Origin: Polyangiaceae bacterium
GTDB lineage: Bacteria > Myxococcota_A > Polyangia > Polyangiales > Polyangiaceae
Assembly: GCA_013214025.1 (NCBI GenBank)
Contig: JABSRN010000131.1
Coordinates: forward strand, 1 to 40,644
Length of the DNA: 40,644 nucleotides
Direction: 5' to 3'
Within the stretch, counting starts at the first letter, position 1; each line of letters opens with the position of its first letter. The translations under genes were made by a program, and so were the position numbers. Below the pieces are notes generated by a model. The model did no database searches. It was given only the letters and a program-made list of their open reading frames with translations, and was not told the DNA's origin. This document shows, in pieces, positions 24,921 through 33,078 of the stretch.

Positions 24921-26770
24921 GGGGTGACTCCACCGGTCGGGGGTGTGGGAAGGTGCTTCGAGAGGGCGAACTCTGACGAGGACACAACCCACTCAGCAAA
25001 CTGCGGATTATGCACGGCGGCGGCGGCGTCAGCCATCAGTAGCTGCAGGTTGCGAGCGACGCGGCTGATGACAGCACCGCGCTCGCCGGGAGCGAGCTTC
25101 TTCGGGACGGGCGGTCGGTGGGGCGATTGCCCTGGCTCCGATTCCGGAACCCATCCACCCGATGCCAAACGACTCCAAAGAACGCCCGCCGTTTCCATCA
25201 ACTTAGGGTTGACTGAGCGCCCCTCGTGGCAACCGGAACAGCTGCGAGCACTCGCCTTGAAACTGTGACCTTCTCCCCGAACTCGGCCGCGGCCCTCGTG
25301 ACAGCTCCGGCAGCCATTTTCCACCCGGCGATGGACCCCGATTTTTTCCACGCTGTCCCCGCTGATTGGATCCACCGCCCCGAGCCCATACCACACAGCC
25401 GCGCTGGTCGCGCGCATCTGCTTCGTGTCGCCATGGCAGGAAACACAGAGCTTGTCCGCCTTCGGCAAGACAACCCCGTCCCAAGCTTCAGCCAGCCGCA
25501 CATCACGGAGCAAGGGTTCGCTATGGAAGCCGTCCGCTGCGGGGGGGCCGGTGCCGTGAGGGGCGTGACAGGTGACGCAACTTAACCCCTGGGACTCCTC
25601 CGGATGGGGGCGATCGGCAGAGCGAAGCCCTTGGGATACCAAAAAGCCGTGTGTGGAGTGACAGCTGGCACACTCCGGGTTTGCGCGGGTCCGTGGATCC
25701 CGATCCGCCTGTGCCATCGTCGAACTACGCCACGCTTCGACGTGACCGTATCGCGGTGGCCCATCGTGACAAACCGCACACACATCCGTTCGCAGAATGT
25801 CGGCCCGTTCGGAACGCTCACCGATCGCCCCAGGGCCATGACATGCCAAACATCCGACTCCCCCGACTCGACGAAGCTCCCGGGGCAGGTTGTACCAAGT
25901 GTCCGGGTGGGGGCGCAATGTGGGCACGCCCAGGCTTCGCATCATGTGCTCGAATCCGCCGTCGTCAATGCCTGGCTCGCCCGTGGTGTGACATGCCATC
26001 GTGCAGCTGGGATCGTAGTCGCGCCCCAATAGACGCCCCAAGCCACGATGAAACACTGACGTCATCTGACTGTGGGAAACGGATTCTGCGATCTCCCGGT
26101 GGCACCCCGATCGCCCACAATCCAGCGGGGTCGTCTGATAGTCGTGCGAACGCAGTCTCAGCATGCGTCCCGCCTGGCCCTCTAGTGTCCAACTGCCGGA
26201 CCGGTCAGGGCTCAAACTCTGCAGATCGCCATGGGAATGCAGCTCTGCCTGGGAGCCTTCCGGGCGCTGAAGGATCTTCCAGCCGCCCGCTAGGTAGCTC
26301 CGTTGGTTCATCGGTAGGCTCGTGAGTCCGCGCGAGCGAGCAGCCGCCATCACATCGATGCGTTCCTGAACCGGGCCGTTCCCGGGGGCGCCCCTCCAGG
26401 TTGCCTGCAGCGTCACCTTGCCTTGAGTGGTCGGCGAAATGGCCACCACCCCATTTTTCGACACCTGGTGGAGTCCGGCGGCCACTCGACTGGGCATTCT
26501 CGCGATCAGCACAGTGCCTTCCTCGGACACTTTGAGTTCCCTAAGCTTCGGGCCTTTGACCTGCCGCCAACTCAACGTGCCCACGGAAGGCGTTCGTTGG
26601 GCCCGAACTTCGATCAACGAATCGTAGCCGTGCTGCGCCCGATCGCCGACGACGGTCAGCTCCAGTTTGGGCTTCACAACTTTCGGCGGCGTCTTATCAC
26701 GCCGCTCACCACAGCCCGTCAAGACCACGAGACACAGAACCGCACACAGACTCCTCGGGAACCCTGTCAA
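24917..26770 (-). CDS. Multihaem c-type cytochrome lipoprotein (up to nine haem motifs)
   Basis: A 617-residue protein. The start is taken as TTG at 26770, since it overlaps the upstream stop as TTGA, follows a G-rich stretch and places a lipobox (VVLTGC, Cys20) correctly. Residues about 35-150 look like an Ig/PKD-type beta domain. Seven canonical CXXCH motifs are present (307, 331, 367, 398, 442, 487, 511) plus CX4CH (218-224, CGRSGCH) and CX3CH (256-261, CTMACH), so up to nine c-type haems; many further His residues could be distal ligands. The lipid anchor puts it in the outer membrane or periplasm face. The role is electron transfer or a multihaem reductase; the acceptor is unknown. It resembles cytochrome c554-like proteins in layout only. 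Confidence 0.88.
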   Translation of the reverse strand: MTGFPRSLCAVLCLVVLTGCGERRDKTPPKVVKPKLELTVVGDRAQHGYDSLIEVRAQRTPSVGTLSWRQVKGPKLRELKVSEEGTVLIARMPSRVAAGLHQVSKNGVVAISPTTQGKVTLQATWRGAPGNGPVQERIDVMAAARSRGLTSLPMNQRSYLAGGWKILQRPEGSQAELHSHGDLQSLSPDRSGSWTLEGQAGRMLRLRSHDYQTTPLDCGRSGCHREIAESVSHSQMTSVFHRGLGRLLGRDYDPSCTMACHTTGEPGIDDGGFEHMMRSLGVPTLRPHPDTWYNLPRELRRVGGVGCLACHGPGAIGERSERADILRTDVCAVCHDGPPRYGHVEAWRSSTMAQADRDPRTRANPECASCHSTHGFLVSQGLRSADRPHPEESQGLSCVTCHAPHGTGPPAADGFHSEPLLRDVRLAEAWDGVVLPKADKLCVSCHGDTKQMRATSAAVWYGLGAVDPISGDSVEKIGVHRRVENGCRSCHEGRGRVRGEGHSFKASARSCSGCHEGRSVNPKLMETAGVLWSRLASGGWVPESEPGQSPHRPPVPKKLAPGERGAVISRVARNLQLLMADAAAAVHNPQFAEWVVSSSEFALSKHLPTPPTGGVTP

Positions 26771-27606
26771 GGCGCCCCCCCCCGGCAAGTTCCGAACTCG
26801 CAGCGTCCACTCGGGCAATCCCGCGGCAGGTAGCAGTTGGGAGTGGGGCGCGGAGGCAGACAGTAGGAGGACACGCAGCGAGTCCCCGCGATGCAATCAG
26901 CGGGCGACTGGCAAGCTTCGCTCACGTACTTTTCTTGACCTCGGCGACAGACTTTCCGGATACCCTGCTCCGCTGAGAAGTGGCAAACCCAGCCGCCCCC
27001 ATCGTTGTCGGGAAACTCTGGCGACAAATCTAGGCAGATCTCAACTCCTAGGGTCCCGCTGTCGCCAACACCGCTCCGTTTGCCGCATAACCATCCGGGA
27101 GTCTTGCCCGTGGGCATCACCCCGGCGGGGCGTTCACCACCGACGCAGACGCTGATTCCACCGAGGACCGCGCAATCCCACTCCCCCTCGTCCGGCAGAT
27201 ATGGCGAACGCTGCACGCAAACGTCCCCTTTACACTCAAATGCTGCCCCAGGTCGTTGACGGGAAGCACACACCCGCTCCTTGCCTAGACCTACGCAGCG
27301 AAAACCCGCTTCGGCGCCGCCGGCATCCGAGGGGATCGTCCGTGGGACAACGCAAACACCGCCAACACAGGACTTGTCTTCTCCCCAGCAGATCCGCAGC
27401 TTGCCTACATCCGCACACCACTCCCCGACGTCGGCAACCGGCGCCGGCAGGCGTAGCTTGGATTCCCTGATGGGAACTACATCGATCACCGAATCGCGCG
27501 CGGGCGGTGATCGGGACACCAACGACGGCCGCGGGCTCGTGGTGGTGTCGCAAGCGAGCCCCCACAACAGGAAAATCCCGCCCCACGCAAGCTGCCGCAC
27601 AAACAT
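26767..27606 (-). CDS. Cys-rich surface lipoprotein
   Basis: A 279-residue protein with no family I recognise. The ATG at 27606 lies eight bases after the upstream stop. The N-terminus MFVRQLAWGGIFLLWGLAC gives a signal ending at Cys19, a likely lipidation site although Gly at -3 is unusual. Then come about six Cys modules of the type EWCADVGKLRICWG, FRCVGLGKERVCAS, EWDCAVLGGISVCVGG, WVCHFSAEQG, CQSPADC and CYLPRDCPSGRC. Most Cys seem to be paired within a module, suggesting small disulfide-bonded knots outside the cytoplasm. Its TGA overlaps the TTG start of the multihaem gene. Possible roles are cytochrome partner, adhesin or metal binding; none is shown by sequence. Confidence 0.78.
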   Translation of the reverse strand: MFVRQLAWGGIFLLWGLACDTTTSPRPSLVSRSPPARDSVIDVVPIRESKLRLPAPVADVGEWCADVGKLRICWGEDKSCVGGVCVVPRTIPSDAGGAEAGFRCVGLGKERVCASRQRPGAAFECKGDVCVQRSPYLPDEGEWDCAVLGGISVCVGGERPAGVMPTGKTPGWLCGKRSGVGDSGTLGVEICLDLSPEFPDNDGGGWVCHFSAEQGIRKVCRRGQEKYVSEACQSPADCIAGTRCVSSYCLPPRPTPNCYLPRDCPSGRCEFGTCRGGAP

Positions 27607-27614
27607 CGGTCCGA

Positions 27615-28502
27615 CTAGCCTGCGCGCCGTCTGCGTCGAAAGCCCAGCGCGATGAGCCAGCCAAATCCACATGACAGCGGCTCGAGGGATGAGCCAACGG
27701 GCAGCGCCATCGGCGATAGCGAACAACCGTAGAAAAAAGGCGGGCCGACTGTGGTCACGCACACTTCTTGGCTCAGACTCGTCGATGTTTGTCCGCGTAA
27801 ATCCAACACTTGAGCCGCGAAACATACCTCACCGATGGCATCGTTCAGCGCCAGATTCACGATGGCAGGGTCTCCGGATGCAGGCAAGGGCAGGTGGCCG
27901 AGAGAAGAGGGACTCCTGATGCGCGGCCCTCTCGACTGAAAAATTTGCAGCGTCAAATTTTCCCGACCGCCATCGTCATCAGCCGGGGACAGAGAGATGA
28001 GAAATTCGTAGCGGTCTTGATCTGACTCCGTACAGGGGTCCCGTTGCCGCCGGAGATCCCACACGACATCGCTTACTCCCACAAATTCGGGAGGGTCTTG
28101 ATCCAAGGCGCCGCTCACGTCAAAATTCAACGTGCGCCCTTCGCCTCGGGTAGCCGTGCCAAAGCCCCGCAGTTCAGGCCAGCTGAGTGTGTAGGCCTTG
28201 CCCTCTTCTAAAAAATCGGGCTCGAAACTGAGAATGCCCTCGTTGGGGCTGAACTCGGCGGCGACCGCCACCGCCTCGCTGTCGCCTTCCGGCTGGATTG
28301 TAACATCCTCGTCGATCAGCTCCGCAGACGACGCGTAGTAGGCGCGCAAGCTCGCGTTCAGCGGCACCACGGCACCATCGACGGGGGCACTGTGCAACAA
28401 GTCGGGCTTGCCGCACTCTCCCGCCCTTACTGATGCGGGGGTCGTGACGGCCAAACACACGCCGAATAGAGCCCCGCGTCGGCACGAAGTCAGAGCGAGC
28501 AT
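27615..28502 (-). CDS. Exported protein with MYXO-CTERM-like C-terminus
   Basis: A 295-residue protein. The ATG at 28502 opens a Sec signal (LFGVCLAVTTPASVRAG). The body has Ig-like strands: DLLHSAPVDGAVVPLNASL resembles bacterial Ig-like domains that begin with P-x-DGA, and SFEPDFLEEGKAYTLSW fits the same fold. A second half (VGVSDVVWDLRRQ...) may be another such domain. It ends with Ser-Cys-Gly, a hydrophobic helix (GFGWLIALGF) and RRRRR, the layout of a MYXO-CTERM sorting tag that targets proteins to the cell surface via a Cys. It overlaps the MopE-like gene by 13 bases and precedes the Cys-rich lipoprotein gene, so it belongs to the surface operon. Confidence 0.82.
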   Translation of the reverse strand: MLALTSCRRGALFGVCLAVTTPASVRAGECGKPDLLHSAPVDGAVVPLNASLRAYYASSAELIDEDVTIQPEGDSEAVAVAAEFSPNEGILSFEPDFLEEGKAYTLSWPELRGFGTATRGEGRTLNFDVSGALDQDPPEFVGVSDVVWDLRRQRDPCTESDQDRYEFLISLSPADDDGGRENLTLQIFQSRGPRIRSPSSLGHLPLPASGDPAIVNLALNDAIGEVCFAAQVLDLRGQTSTSLSQEVCVTTVGPPFFYGCSLSPMALPVGSSLEPLSCGFGWLIALGFRRRRRAG

Positions 28503-29215
28503 TGCACCTCGTCGCAATCGCCCAACACTTCCGCACGGTCCCCATCGCCGTCGAGATCGAAAGTGTCTCGGCAGCAATAACCCGCATCGATGCAACATTG
28601 CTCCAATTCCGGTGAGTCGTGGTGCTCAAGGGAGATTGACTCGCATACCTGCGGTACGTGGGTCTCTCGGCAAGCGCCAAATGCACGTCCATCCGCCGCA
28701 CAGGTCTGGACCGCCCAGTAACTACAGAAGGAAACAAAACAGATACGTTCACTCCCCGGCAAGCAGGCTTGGCAACGCTGTGGGCATTCACTCCAGCGCC
28801 CAGCCACGCAGTACTGAGCACCTCCTTCAGCGCACGGAATCGACGGCAAGTCGTCGACAGCGCCATTACAATCATCGTCGACACCGTTGCAGGTTTCGTC
28901 GACAGGCTGACAGCTCGGTGAGCTCAACTCATCGGGCGGCTCCACGTCCAACACCGGCGGCTCTTCTTCCTCGACGATTTCTTCGGGGATGTCCTCAGGC
29001 GTTAGCTCGGGCAGCGGTGCCTGCAACTCCACGTCCTGCCCTGCGTCGCCACTAATAGGAGACGACTGACCGAGCTCAGCGAGGCCGCTGCGCCCGCAAC
29101 CGGCGGCGAGACCCACGCAGAGTCCCAGGGACATAAGACGCCGCAGAACGCGAATCGCCGGGCCGGCACCGCTCGGGGAGCGCAACTCGGGCGCTGTGCA
29201 CGGTTTGTGCTTCAC
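28490..29215 (-). CDS. Lipoprotein with MopE-like motif
   Basis: About 241 residues; first gene of the surface operon. A hydrophobic stretch ending VGLAAGC is a lipobox, with Arg-Arg before it. The start is uncertain: GTG at 29215 is used here; an ATG at 29134 leaves a signal that is too short. After an acidic stretch rich in Glu and Pro, DETCNGVDDDCNGAVDD matches the metal-binding motif seen in MopE-like myxobacterial proteins. A Cys-rich part follows (PCAEGGAQYC, CPQRCQACLPG, CCIDAGYCC) and an EF-loop-like DLDGDGDRAE near the end. Calcium or another metal probably stabilises it. It is divergent from the outer-membrane protein gene at 29348. Confidence 0.78.
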   Translation of the reverse strand: MKHKPCTAPELRSPSGAGPAIRVLRRLMSLGLCVGLAAGCGRSGLAELGQSSPISGDAGQDVELQAPLPELTPEDIPEEIVEEEEPPVLDVEPPDELSSPSCQPVDETCNGVDDDCNGAVDDLPSIPCAEGGAQYCVAGRWSECPQRCQACLPGSERICFVSFCSYWAVQTCAADGRAFGACRETHVPQVCESISLEHHDSPELEQCCIDAGYCCRDTFDLDGDGDRAEVLGDCDEVQCSL

Positions 29216-29347
29216 GGAGGCTAACCTAGCAGTTCGCAATAAATTCGGCCATGCACCCCGGTCGCTCTTTGGTCCCATATGCTTCACAAATATTACTCTT
29301 TAGTCGCCGGCGGGATTCGCAGTACCTTCGCCCTAGTTCAGCCCGCT

Positions 29348-30394
29348 ATGCACAAGCTCGGCCAAGCCCACTTATTCGCTCCCACCGCGCTTTTCAGCGC
29401 ACTCCTCTGGGCTCCGGCAACGCTGGGTCAGCCCGCCGCTACGGCGTCGGTGTCGCCTCCAGTTCACGCCCCACCGTCAACTACGGTTCACACCCCGCCC
29501 ACGCCGACGGTCGCCGTTGCCGCCAGCCCGCCGCCTCTGTCGCCCGCTCCCTGGCCGCCAAACCCCGCGGCAAGGGCCGGGTCTACTGGCGCTGCCGCTC
29601 CACTCCCTGCCGGCGCAGCGCCTCCCGCCCCGCCCCCGCCGGGTTCGTCGATTGTCGTCCCAGACGCCGGACCAACAGCCAATCCGAGCTACCCGGCCCC
29701 CGATCCATCCGCCCCGAAAGAGGCTGTCCCACGAGATGCCCGCAGTCGTCATCGCAACAGCTCTAGTTTCAGGGACGCCCACGCCGATCGAGTCGTGCTC
29801 TTCCCCACGGCCACCACGCACCCCGCTGGGACGTGGACCATTTCATCGACGGAAATAGTTCTCGAGCAAATCACCTACTCGCCCACCGACACCACGCAAA
29901 TCACTGGCACGTTCACCCCGTTCCTTACCGCCGAGGTGATTCCCTTCGACATGACGCTGAAAAGCGTGTTCAGCAAGGGAGAGACAGTGCGTCTCGCGGC
30001 CCTTGCTTCCATCGGCGGCTTGATGGGTCATGGCCTCGGTTTCACCGGCATTGGACGCTTCGGCGCGGTGGCTCAGTTTTGCTGGGACGAGGGCTGCCGT
30101 TCAAGCGTCAACCTATCCACCTCCGCCGTCATGCTCGGCGCCCCCATCTTCGCCAATAGCGCCGGAGCCGTGTGGGATCTGGGCGGGCTGACCAAACTGC
30201 TCCTCGAAACCGAAATGATATTTCCGACGGGTCAAGACATGGGGGACTACAACGGCTTGGCTATCACTCCAGGTGTGCGCTGGAGCCGCCGGGCTTGGGC
30301 GATCGATCTCTCCTTGCTCATCCCCGTGACGGTCGACGAGGCGGACTTACCCGCCCTACCGATTCTGACGGGGACCTATCGCTTCTTGGATTGA
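29348..30394 (+). CDS. Outer-membrane beta-barrel-like protein with long Pro-rich linker
   Basis: A 348-residue exported protein. The ATG at 29348 starts a signal (LFAPTALFSALLWAPATLGQ). About 120 residues of Pro, Ala, Thr and Ser follow, then about 200 residues of alternating strands: RVVLFPTATTHPAGTW, TGTFTPFLTAEVIPFDMTLK, SVNLSTSAVMLGAPIF, ending in a strand with terminal aromatic residue (ILTGTYRFLD). This pattern fits a small barrel of the kind found in many myxobacterial outer membranes. Function unknown. The gene is divergent from the surface operon and may be controlled with it. Its end overlaps the convergent receiver-like gene by 19 bases. Confidence 0.75.
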   Translation: MHKLGQAHLFAPTALFSALLWAPATLGQPAATASVSPPVHAPPSTTVHTPPTPTVAVAASPPPLSPAPWPPNPAARAGSTGAAAPLPAGAAPPAPPPPGSSIVVPDAGPTANPSYPAPDPSAPKEAVPRDARSRHRNSSSFRDAHADRVVLFPTATTHPAGTWTISSTEIVLEQITYSPTDTTQITGTFTPFLTAEVIPFDMTLKSVFSKGETVRLAALASIGGLMGHGLGFTGIGRFGAVAQFCWDEGCRSSVNLSTSAVMLGAPIFANSAGAVWDLGGLTKLLLETEMIFPTGQDMGDYNGLAITPGVRWSRRAWAIDLSLLIPVTVDEADLPALPILTGTYRFLD

Positions 30395-30762
30395 TGCGCT
30401 GAGGGGTAGCGGTGCCGGTGAGCCTCGTTCAGTGCCGCAATCAGCATCAGCTCCAACTCGAAGCCCGAGAGTTCACCGGTCGGGATCCTCACCAACTGCG
30501 CGCCGACGTCCCGCGCCAATGAATCGAACTCCGCAGGGTCGAATTCATAGATGCTGTTGTCCAGGACGATGGCGAAGGGATGAAATTTCGCGCAGTGGGT
30601 CGCGACATCCTTCATTTCGCACTCCTCTACCGGCGCGGACGCGACCTTGATGGCGGCGCTGCGACAGGCAGCCAGGGCGGGCGCATCGCCTGCGACGAGC
30701 ACAACGCACTCAGCATCCGCGTTGACGAGAGTGTCATCTTCAGAGACGAAAGGGGCAGACAT
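30376..30762 (-). CDS. Small receiver-like protein
   Basis: A 128-residue cytoplasmic protein. It has alternating strands and helices (CVVLVAGDAPALAACRSAA, HPFAIVLDNSIYEFDPAEF, GAQLVRI) like a receiver fold. An Asp at the end of the third strand (IVLDNSIYEFD) is where the phospho-acceptor would be, but the paired acidic residues at the end of strand 1 and the conserved Lys near strand 5 are not evident, so it is not a standard response regulator. Known from myxobacteria only by general resemblance. The ATG at 30762 (MSAPFVSED) is chosen over an upstream extension that lacks structure. It overlaps the barrel gene by 19 bases at the 3' ends. Confidence 0.65.
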   Translation of the reverse strand: MSAPFVSEDDTLVNADAECVVLVAGDAPALAACRSAAIKVASAPVEECEMKDVATHCAKFHPFAIVLDNSIYEFDPAEFDSLARDVGAQLVRIPTGELSGFELELMLIAALNEAHRHRYPSAHQSKKR

Positions 30763-31018
30763 AACAATCCGACAGCAGAGCGTCTGAGCGCTAGTACTCG
30801 CCCTTGACCGAACAGGTATGAGAACACGATTCAGGCACTGGACCGAATCGTGGGGTATTGTGTCCGAAAGGTCAATTCCGGAATTTTCCAGCTTTCCGTG
30901 CATTTTTCGGGCTAGCTCGGAACCTGCTGGAGCCGTCGAAGGCGAGCCGGCGACGGCGGCTCCCCCTCCCCGGCAACATCAGCGAGACCTGAGCTAAGGA
31001 AAACGCTAGGCTAAGTCT

Positions 31019-32212
31019 GTGGCCTCAAAGCGGAAACTGGCGCCCCCTCCTGCCCCCCCCTCGCCGGCAGCCCGGCCAACCAGGAAGCTGGCTCCGCCGC
31101 CTCCACCGCCCCGGGCTCGTGGCAACCCGGCGGTCCCCTCGCCACCCGCCGGCGGCTCCGCCATCGGCGAGTTGCTAGCGGACTCCCTCCCGGACCCTAG
31201 CGACACCGCAGTGACCCAGCCCGTGATGCCCTTCCCCGGGGCTCTCCCAACCGCCGCCGCCAGCTCGCTGGGAGCCACCGAACTGGCAACGCCCAGCGGG
31301 AGTGCCACAGCGGTTTCCGCTACGCCTTCCGCATTCGGAGCGCTTCCCCTCGGTACCCCCCCCGCTGCCCCCGCGGAGGCGACCCCACCATCCAGCAGAA
31401 TTCCCGCGAGTCGCGGCGGCCCACCCGGCTACGTCGGTGCCACGGGGCCAATGAAACAGCCAGCGGAGCGTCCGAGCCAAACTCCAGCGCGTAAACGCGT
31501 GTCGAGGAAAAAGTGGATGCTTGTGGCCGCACCCAGCGTTCTGTGGGTGGCATACTGCATGCTCATCTCGCTGGATCTGAGTGGTACTGCGGTGACGGAC
31601 AGTAACGCACGAATGCTGCTCCTTCTGGTCGGGCTCGGGCTCAGCTCGGGTGTCGCGACGGTTGCGATGCGTCTGGCCGCCGCCGATTTCGTCGTAGTCC
31701 AACCCCTCGTCCTGTCGCCGTTACTAGCCTTCGGTCTCCTGCACTCCGCCACTGACTGGTTCGAGCAGCGAGAATCCCGAGCGCTCCAGGCCGCCCTCGA
31801 TCAAGAGGCGATCACCGCGCAAGCGGCCAAAGAGGCTCACGAAGAAGCGGAACGACTCTGGAAAGCACAGCCGGCGCCGAAAAAACTCACCCCCTCAGAT
31901 GTGGCACGGGCCGTCAACGCCAACAAATTTCGCATGCTCGCGTGTTACACCACCGCCTTGCGAAAGCGTCCGAGACTCGGCGGTAACATCGAGATTCGGT
32001 TTTTTATTGCTGCCGACGGACACCCCCGCGATATCCAGATCACCAAAAACACCATGGGCAGCGACGTAATGAACGCCTGCTACGTGTTCGCTTTCTACCG
32101 CGTTACGTTCCCCCTTCCGGGCGCAAACGGGCAACCCGCCACGTACAGCATGAACTTTGATCCGGCAGCCATGAACCTCGAACGTTCCCTCGTTCCCAAT
32201 AGCACTCGATAG
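31019..32212 (+). CDS. Membrane protein with AgmX/PglI-type (TonB-like) C-terminal domain
   Basis: A 397-residue protein starting at GTG 31019. Residues 1-155 are low complexity and rich in Pro and Ala (KLAPPPPPPRARG). Two or three membrane segments follow (about 163-260: WMLVAAPSVLWVAYCMLI, MLLLLVGLGLSSGVATVAM, VLSPLLAFGLLHS). A charged helix (about 265-300) leads to a C-terminal TonB-like domain with FRMLACYTTALRKRP, IEIRFFIAADG and NACYVFAFYRVTFPLP; the conserved Cys pair is the hallmark of the AgmX/PglI C-terminal domain used in myxobacterial gliding or protein-assembly proteins. Location is the inner membrane with the C-terminal domain in the periplasm. It probably passes force or contacts an outer-membrane partner. 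Confidence 0.78.
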   Translation: MASKRKLAPPPAPPSPAARPTRKLAPPPPPPRARGNPAVPSPPAGGSAIGELLADSLPDPSDTAVTQPVMPFPGALPTAAASSLGATELATPSGSATAVSATPSAFGALPLGTPPAAPAEATPPSSRIPASRGGPPGYVGATGPMKQPAERPSQTPARKRVSRKKWMLVAAPSVLWVAYCMLISLDLSGTAVTDSNARMLLLLVGLGLSSGVATVAMRLAAADFVVVQPLVLSPLLAFGLLHSATDWFEQRESRALQAALDQEAITAQAAKEAHEEAERLWKAQPAPKKLTPSDVARAVNANKFRMLACYTTALRKRPRLGGNIEIRFFIAADGHPRDIQITKNTMGSDVMNACYVFAFYRVTFPLPGANGQPATYSMNFDPAAMNLERSLVPNSTR

Positions 32213-32281
32213 AAATACGCTCGCACTCCGTTCACAACACTGACGCCAAGCCGGCGCTGCTCACGCTTCAGCTGACGGGTA

Positions 32282-32800
32282 TCAGGGAGGGCTGAATCGA
32301 TTGTGGGTGCGTGCGTGCTTGACGTGCCAGGAACAGAGAAGCCGTTCGCGCAGCCGTTGAAGCTTGAGCAGTACTATTTGTAGCGCGAAACAATTGTCGT
32401 CGCTCTGACTCGAAAGCTCGATCGCATGCTTCACATCGGGCTCGAATTGTTGCCAGTACATGCGCGCTTCCATGTCGCCCATAACCACCAATCGACGAAT
32501 TTCATCTTGAAGACTGGTGACCGCATCCAAGTCGCGGTCCCCGACCGGCTTCACTCGCACCCCACTGCCCGCTGGGGGAGGTACAGAGGGCGAGACCCGT
32601 TTGGTCTCCTGCGCGGCGGAAACACCCGAGCGCCTCACCTCTGAGGACGATTCGGAAACGGACGATTCGGAAACGGGTGGCGACGCGGTGGCGTCGGATT
32701 GCCTACGAGACAGCATAAGGACCGAACGGTGGGGGTGACGACCGAGCATTGGCGAAACACCAACAGGAAACATCTTGCCCGCGTCCTGACGAAGCGCCAA
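32282..32800 (-). CDS. Hypothetical helical protein
   Basis: A 172-residue open frame (TTG at 32800; ATG at 32749 or 32716 also possible). The last 85 residues look like a true folded protein: DLDAVTSLQDEIRRLVVMG, ARMYWQQFEPDVKHAIELS and ALQIVLLKLQRLRERLL are amphipathic helices. The first part is low complexity with repeats of SVSES. No signal peptide or membrane segment. No family recognised. It has its own region between the AgmX-like and DUF1302-like genes, so it is not tied to either. The competing frames on the other strand lack folded-protein character. Confidence 0.5.
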   Translation of the reverse strand: MALRQDAGKMFPVGVSPMLGRHPHRSVLMLSRRQSDATASPPVSESSVSESSSEVRRSGVSAAQETKRVSPSVPPPAGSGVRVKPVGDRDLDAVTSLQDEIRRLVVMGDMEARMYWQQFEPDVKHAIELSSQSDDNCFALQIVLLKLQRLRERLLCSWHVKHARTHNRFSPP

Positions 32801-32922
32801 GTTATTTTCCGCGTGACTCGGTTGGGGCGGGAGAGATTTCGGGCGCTGGAATGGCCGCGCATGATGGCGAAATTCAACCCGGCTGGCCGCCGCTTCTGCC
32901 GCGCCGGGAGCTAGACCACCCT

Positions 32923-32956
32923 GTCATCCCCTCTCCCCCAGCGGGGGCGCGATGAC
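32923..32956. terminator. Compound hairpin downstream of the DUF1302-like gene
   Basis: GTCATC (32923-32928) and GATGAC (32951-32956) enclose CCCCC-AGC-type GGGGG (32935-32947), a long GC-rich stem about 120 bases beyond the stop of the DUF1302-like gene. A terminator candidate; no T-tract. The rest of 32801-33078 shows no gene I can support. Confidence 0.4.
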
Positions 32957-33078
32957 GGTGACCCGTTATGGCGCAACGCGGTAACGCAAAACATATGGCG
33001 CGGCGCGCCGTCCAGCCCACCGGGGGCGCCAGCCCGTCAGATCGACCGCCTCGGCTCCCCCAAGCGACCCAAACGCTT

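Noticed and set aside
32181-32200. A second GAACGTTC site as an operator
   Set aside because: It is inside the 3' end of the AgmX-like coding region, lacks the flanking AAAC/GTTT arms, and is likely chance.
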